Assembly (NCBI RefSeq): GCF_021648855.1
Contig: NZ_JAKJHX010000138.1
Location: 1 to 13,335 of the forward strand
Length of the DNA stretch: 13,335 nt
DNA from: Tychonema litorale BBK16
Lineage (GTDB): Bacteria > Cyanobacteriota > Cyanobacteriia > Cyanobacteriales > Microcoleaceae
Direction: 5' to 3'
The position numbers and the translations under genes are program-made. Below the pieces are notes generated by a model. The model had not been told where the DNA came from, did not search any database, and saw nothing but the letters and a program-made list of their open reading frames with translations. This document shows, piece by piece, positions 12,564 to 13,335 of this stretch. Positions within the stretch are counted from its first letter, which is position 1. Every line of letters begins with the position of its first letter.

Positions 12564-13277
12564 ATGACTGACTCGATTTCTACTTCTCCATTAGACTCGA
12601 TCGCCGATACAGCCGAACTCCGCTCTCAGTTGAGGTCGGGTTCGGAAAAAACTCAACTGCAATTTCTGCAACAGATGGCAGATTCCGGTTGGGATGTGTT
12701 GATGGAATTTTTGTTAGAGCGCCAGTCGGATGAACCGACGGCGGTGATGGGTAAGGCTTACCAAATTTTGTATCATGCTGATTCTCCGAAAGCGACGGAG
12801 TTTTTGCAAGCGCATTTTCCCACAGGAATTGTCCCGTTGCGATCGGACTCGAATATTGACTACACTCCACTGCAACAATTATTGGCACTACAGGAATTTC
12901 AAGAAGCCGATCGCTTGACTTTAGATAAACTTTGTGAATTGGCTGGTGAAACTGCGATCCTCAGAAAGTGGCTGTATTTTACCCAGGTGGAAAGTTTGCC
13001 CGTGGCAGATTTGCAAACAATGAATACCCTGTGGAAAGTGCATTCCGAAGGTAAATTCGGCTTTTCAGTACAGCGGGAAATTTGGCTGAGTTCGAGGAAA
13101 AATTGGGATAAGTTGTGGCCGCTAATTGGCTGGAAGAAGGGGAATAATTGGACGCGGTATCCCCAAGAATTTATTTGGGATTTGAGCGCACCTAGGGGGC
13201 ATTTGCCCTTGTCGAATCAGTTGCGGGGCGTGCAGCCATTTTCGGCTTTGATGGCTCATCGGGCTTGGGTGAAATAA
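12564..13277 (+). CDS. gun4: GUN4 family protein, Mg-chelatase activator
   Basis: GUN4 binds protoporphyrin IX and Mg-protoporphyrin IX and stimulates the ChlH subunit of magnesium chelatase, the entry to chlorophyll synthesis. The 237-residue protein has the cyanobacterial two-domain form: an N-terminal helical repeat domain (about 1-88) and the GUN4 core (about 97-230). Core signatures are DYTPLQQLLALQEFQEADRLT (99-119), LWKVHSEGKFGFSVQREIW (156-174), WPLIGWKKGNNW (185-196) and the GHLPLSNQLRGVQ loop (212-224). Length agrees with Synechocystis Gun4. The ATG at 12564 (MTDSIS) is preferred over a TTG nine bases earlier (12555). It is a single-gene unit here, with a possible hairpin terminator at the window end. 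Confidence 0.96.
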   Translation: MTDSISTSPLDSIADTAELRSQLRSGSEKTQLQFLQQMADSGWDVLMEFLLERQSDEPTAVMGKAYQILYHADSPKATEFLQAHFPTGIVPLRSDSNIDYTPLQQLLALQEFQEADRLTLDKLCELAGETAILRKWLYFTQVESLPVADLQTMNTLWKVHSEGKFGFSVQREIWLSSRKNWDKLWPLIGWKKGNNWTRYPQEFIWDLSAPRGHLPLSNQLRGVQPFSALMAHRAWVK

Positions 13278-13300
13278 TTTGTTCACCAAGAAACTGGGTC

Positions 13301-13330
13301 TGAAGCCCCGTCCTTCTAGGACGGCTTTAA
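13301..13330 (+). terminator. Hairpin after gun4, possible terminator or insertion-element end
   Basis: CCGTCCT (13307-13313) and AGGACGG (13317-13323) form a perfect 7-bp stem with loop TCT. The flanking AAGCC and CTTTAA extend it imperfectly, with only a weak T run. It could terminate gun4. Similar GAAGCCCCGTCCTTCTAGGACGG hairpins are also familiar at the ends of IS200/IS605-type elements in cyanobacteria; the window stops before this can be judged. Confidence 0.5.
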
Positions 13331-13335
13331 TTCTC

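Noticed and set aside
1..13335. tRNA or rRNA genes
   Set aside because: No tRNA-like cloverleaf with a GTTCGA-type T-loop and CCA-proximal stem, and no rRNA sequence, was recognised on either strand by eye; a tRNAscan run would settle this.

Overview
The window looks like chromosomal DNA of a filamentous cyanobacterium of the Oscillatoria/Microcoleus kind. The evidence is six exact copies of the cyanobacterial HIP1 octamer GCGATCGC (starting at 1662, 2184, 2940, 3579, 6268 and 6819), cyanobacterial or plastid-lineage genes (a PAM68-type photosystem II assembly protein and GUN4), and intergenic spaces full of palindromic repeats, short heptamer repeats and a small transposon-like element. The genus is an inference from style and not from a marker gene.

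Layout. Positions 1-135 hold the last codons of an unidentified plus-strand gene and its strong terminator. Two plus-strand genes follow: an Rpn/PD-(D/E)XK nuclease-family protein with a 12-bp coding repeat (498-1535) and a TIGR03032-type protein (1598-2674). From 2774 to 10250 everything reads on the minus strand. In transcription order this is an 881-residue AAA-like/STAND-type ATPase, a RelN-like antitoxin with a wrecked RelE-family toxin, ruvA, rpsO, a PAM68 gene, the DAHP synthase gene aroF, a Uma2 nuclease-family gene, and finally a second, detached copy of the aroF 3' end. From 10251 to 11588 there is about 1.3 kb without a convincing gene, holding a 16-bp palindrome, a degenerate 16-bp tandem repeat and an orphan minus-strand terminator. 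An unidentified plus-strand ORF (11589-12161), a repeat-rich spacer and the tetrapyrrole regulator gun4 (12564-13277) close the window.

Functionally this is mostly a housekeeping neighbourhood: aromatic amino acid synthesis, ribosome, recombination, and photosystem and chlorophyll biogenesis. It has been disturbed by small mobile or recombinational events. The clearest are (a) a 223-bp direct duplication of the aroF 3' end and terminator bracketing uma2, with one edge exactly at a HIP1-type sequence and all three differences synonymous; (b) a 202-bp MITE-like element with a CAGTG target duplication inside an older palindromic repeat; and (c) an internal deletion that killed a RelE toxin but left its antitoxin intact. 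I see no complete new multi-gene system. The least explained gene is the 881-residue ATPase with a roughly 440-residue C-terminal region that I cannot assign.
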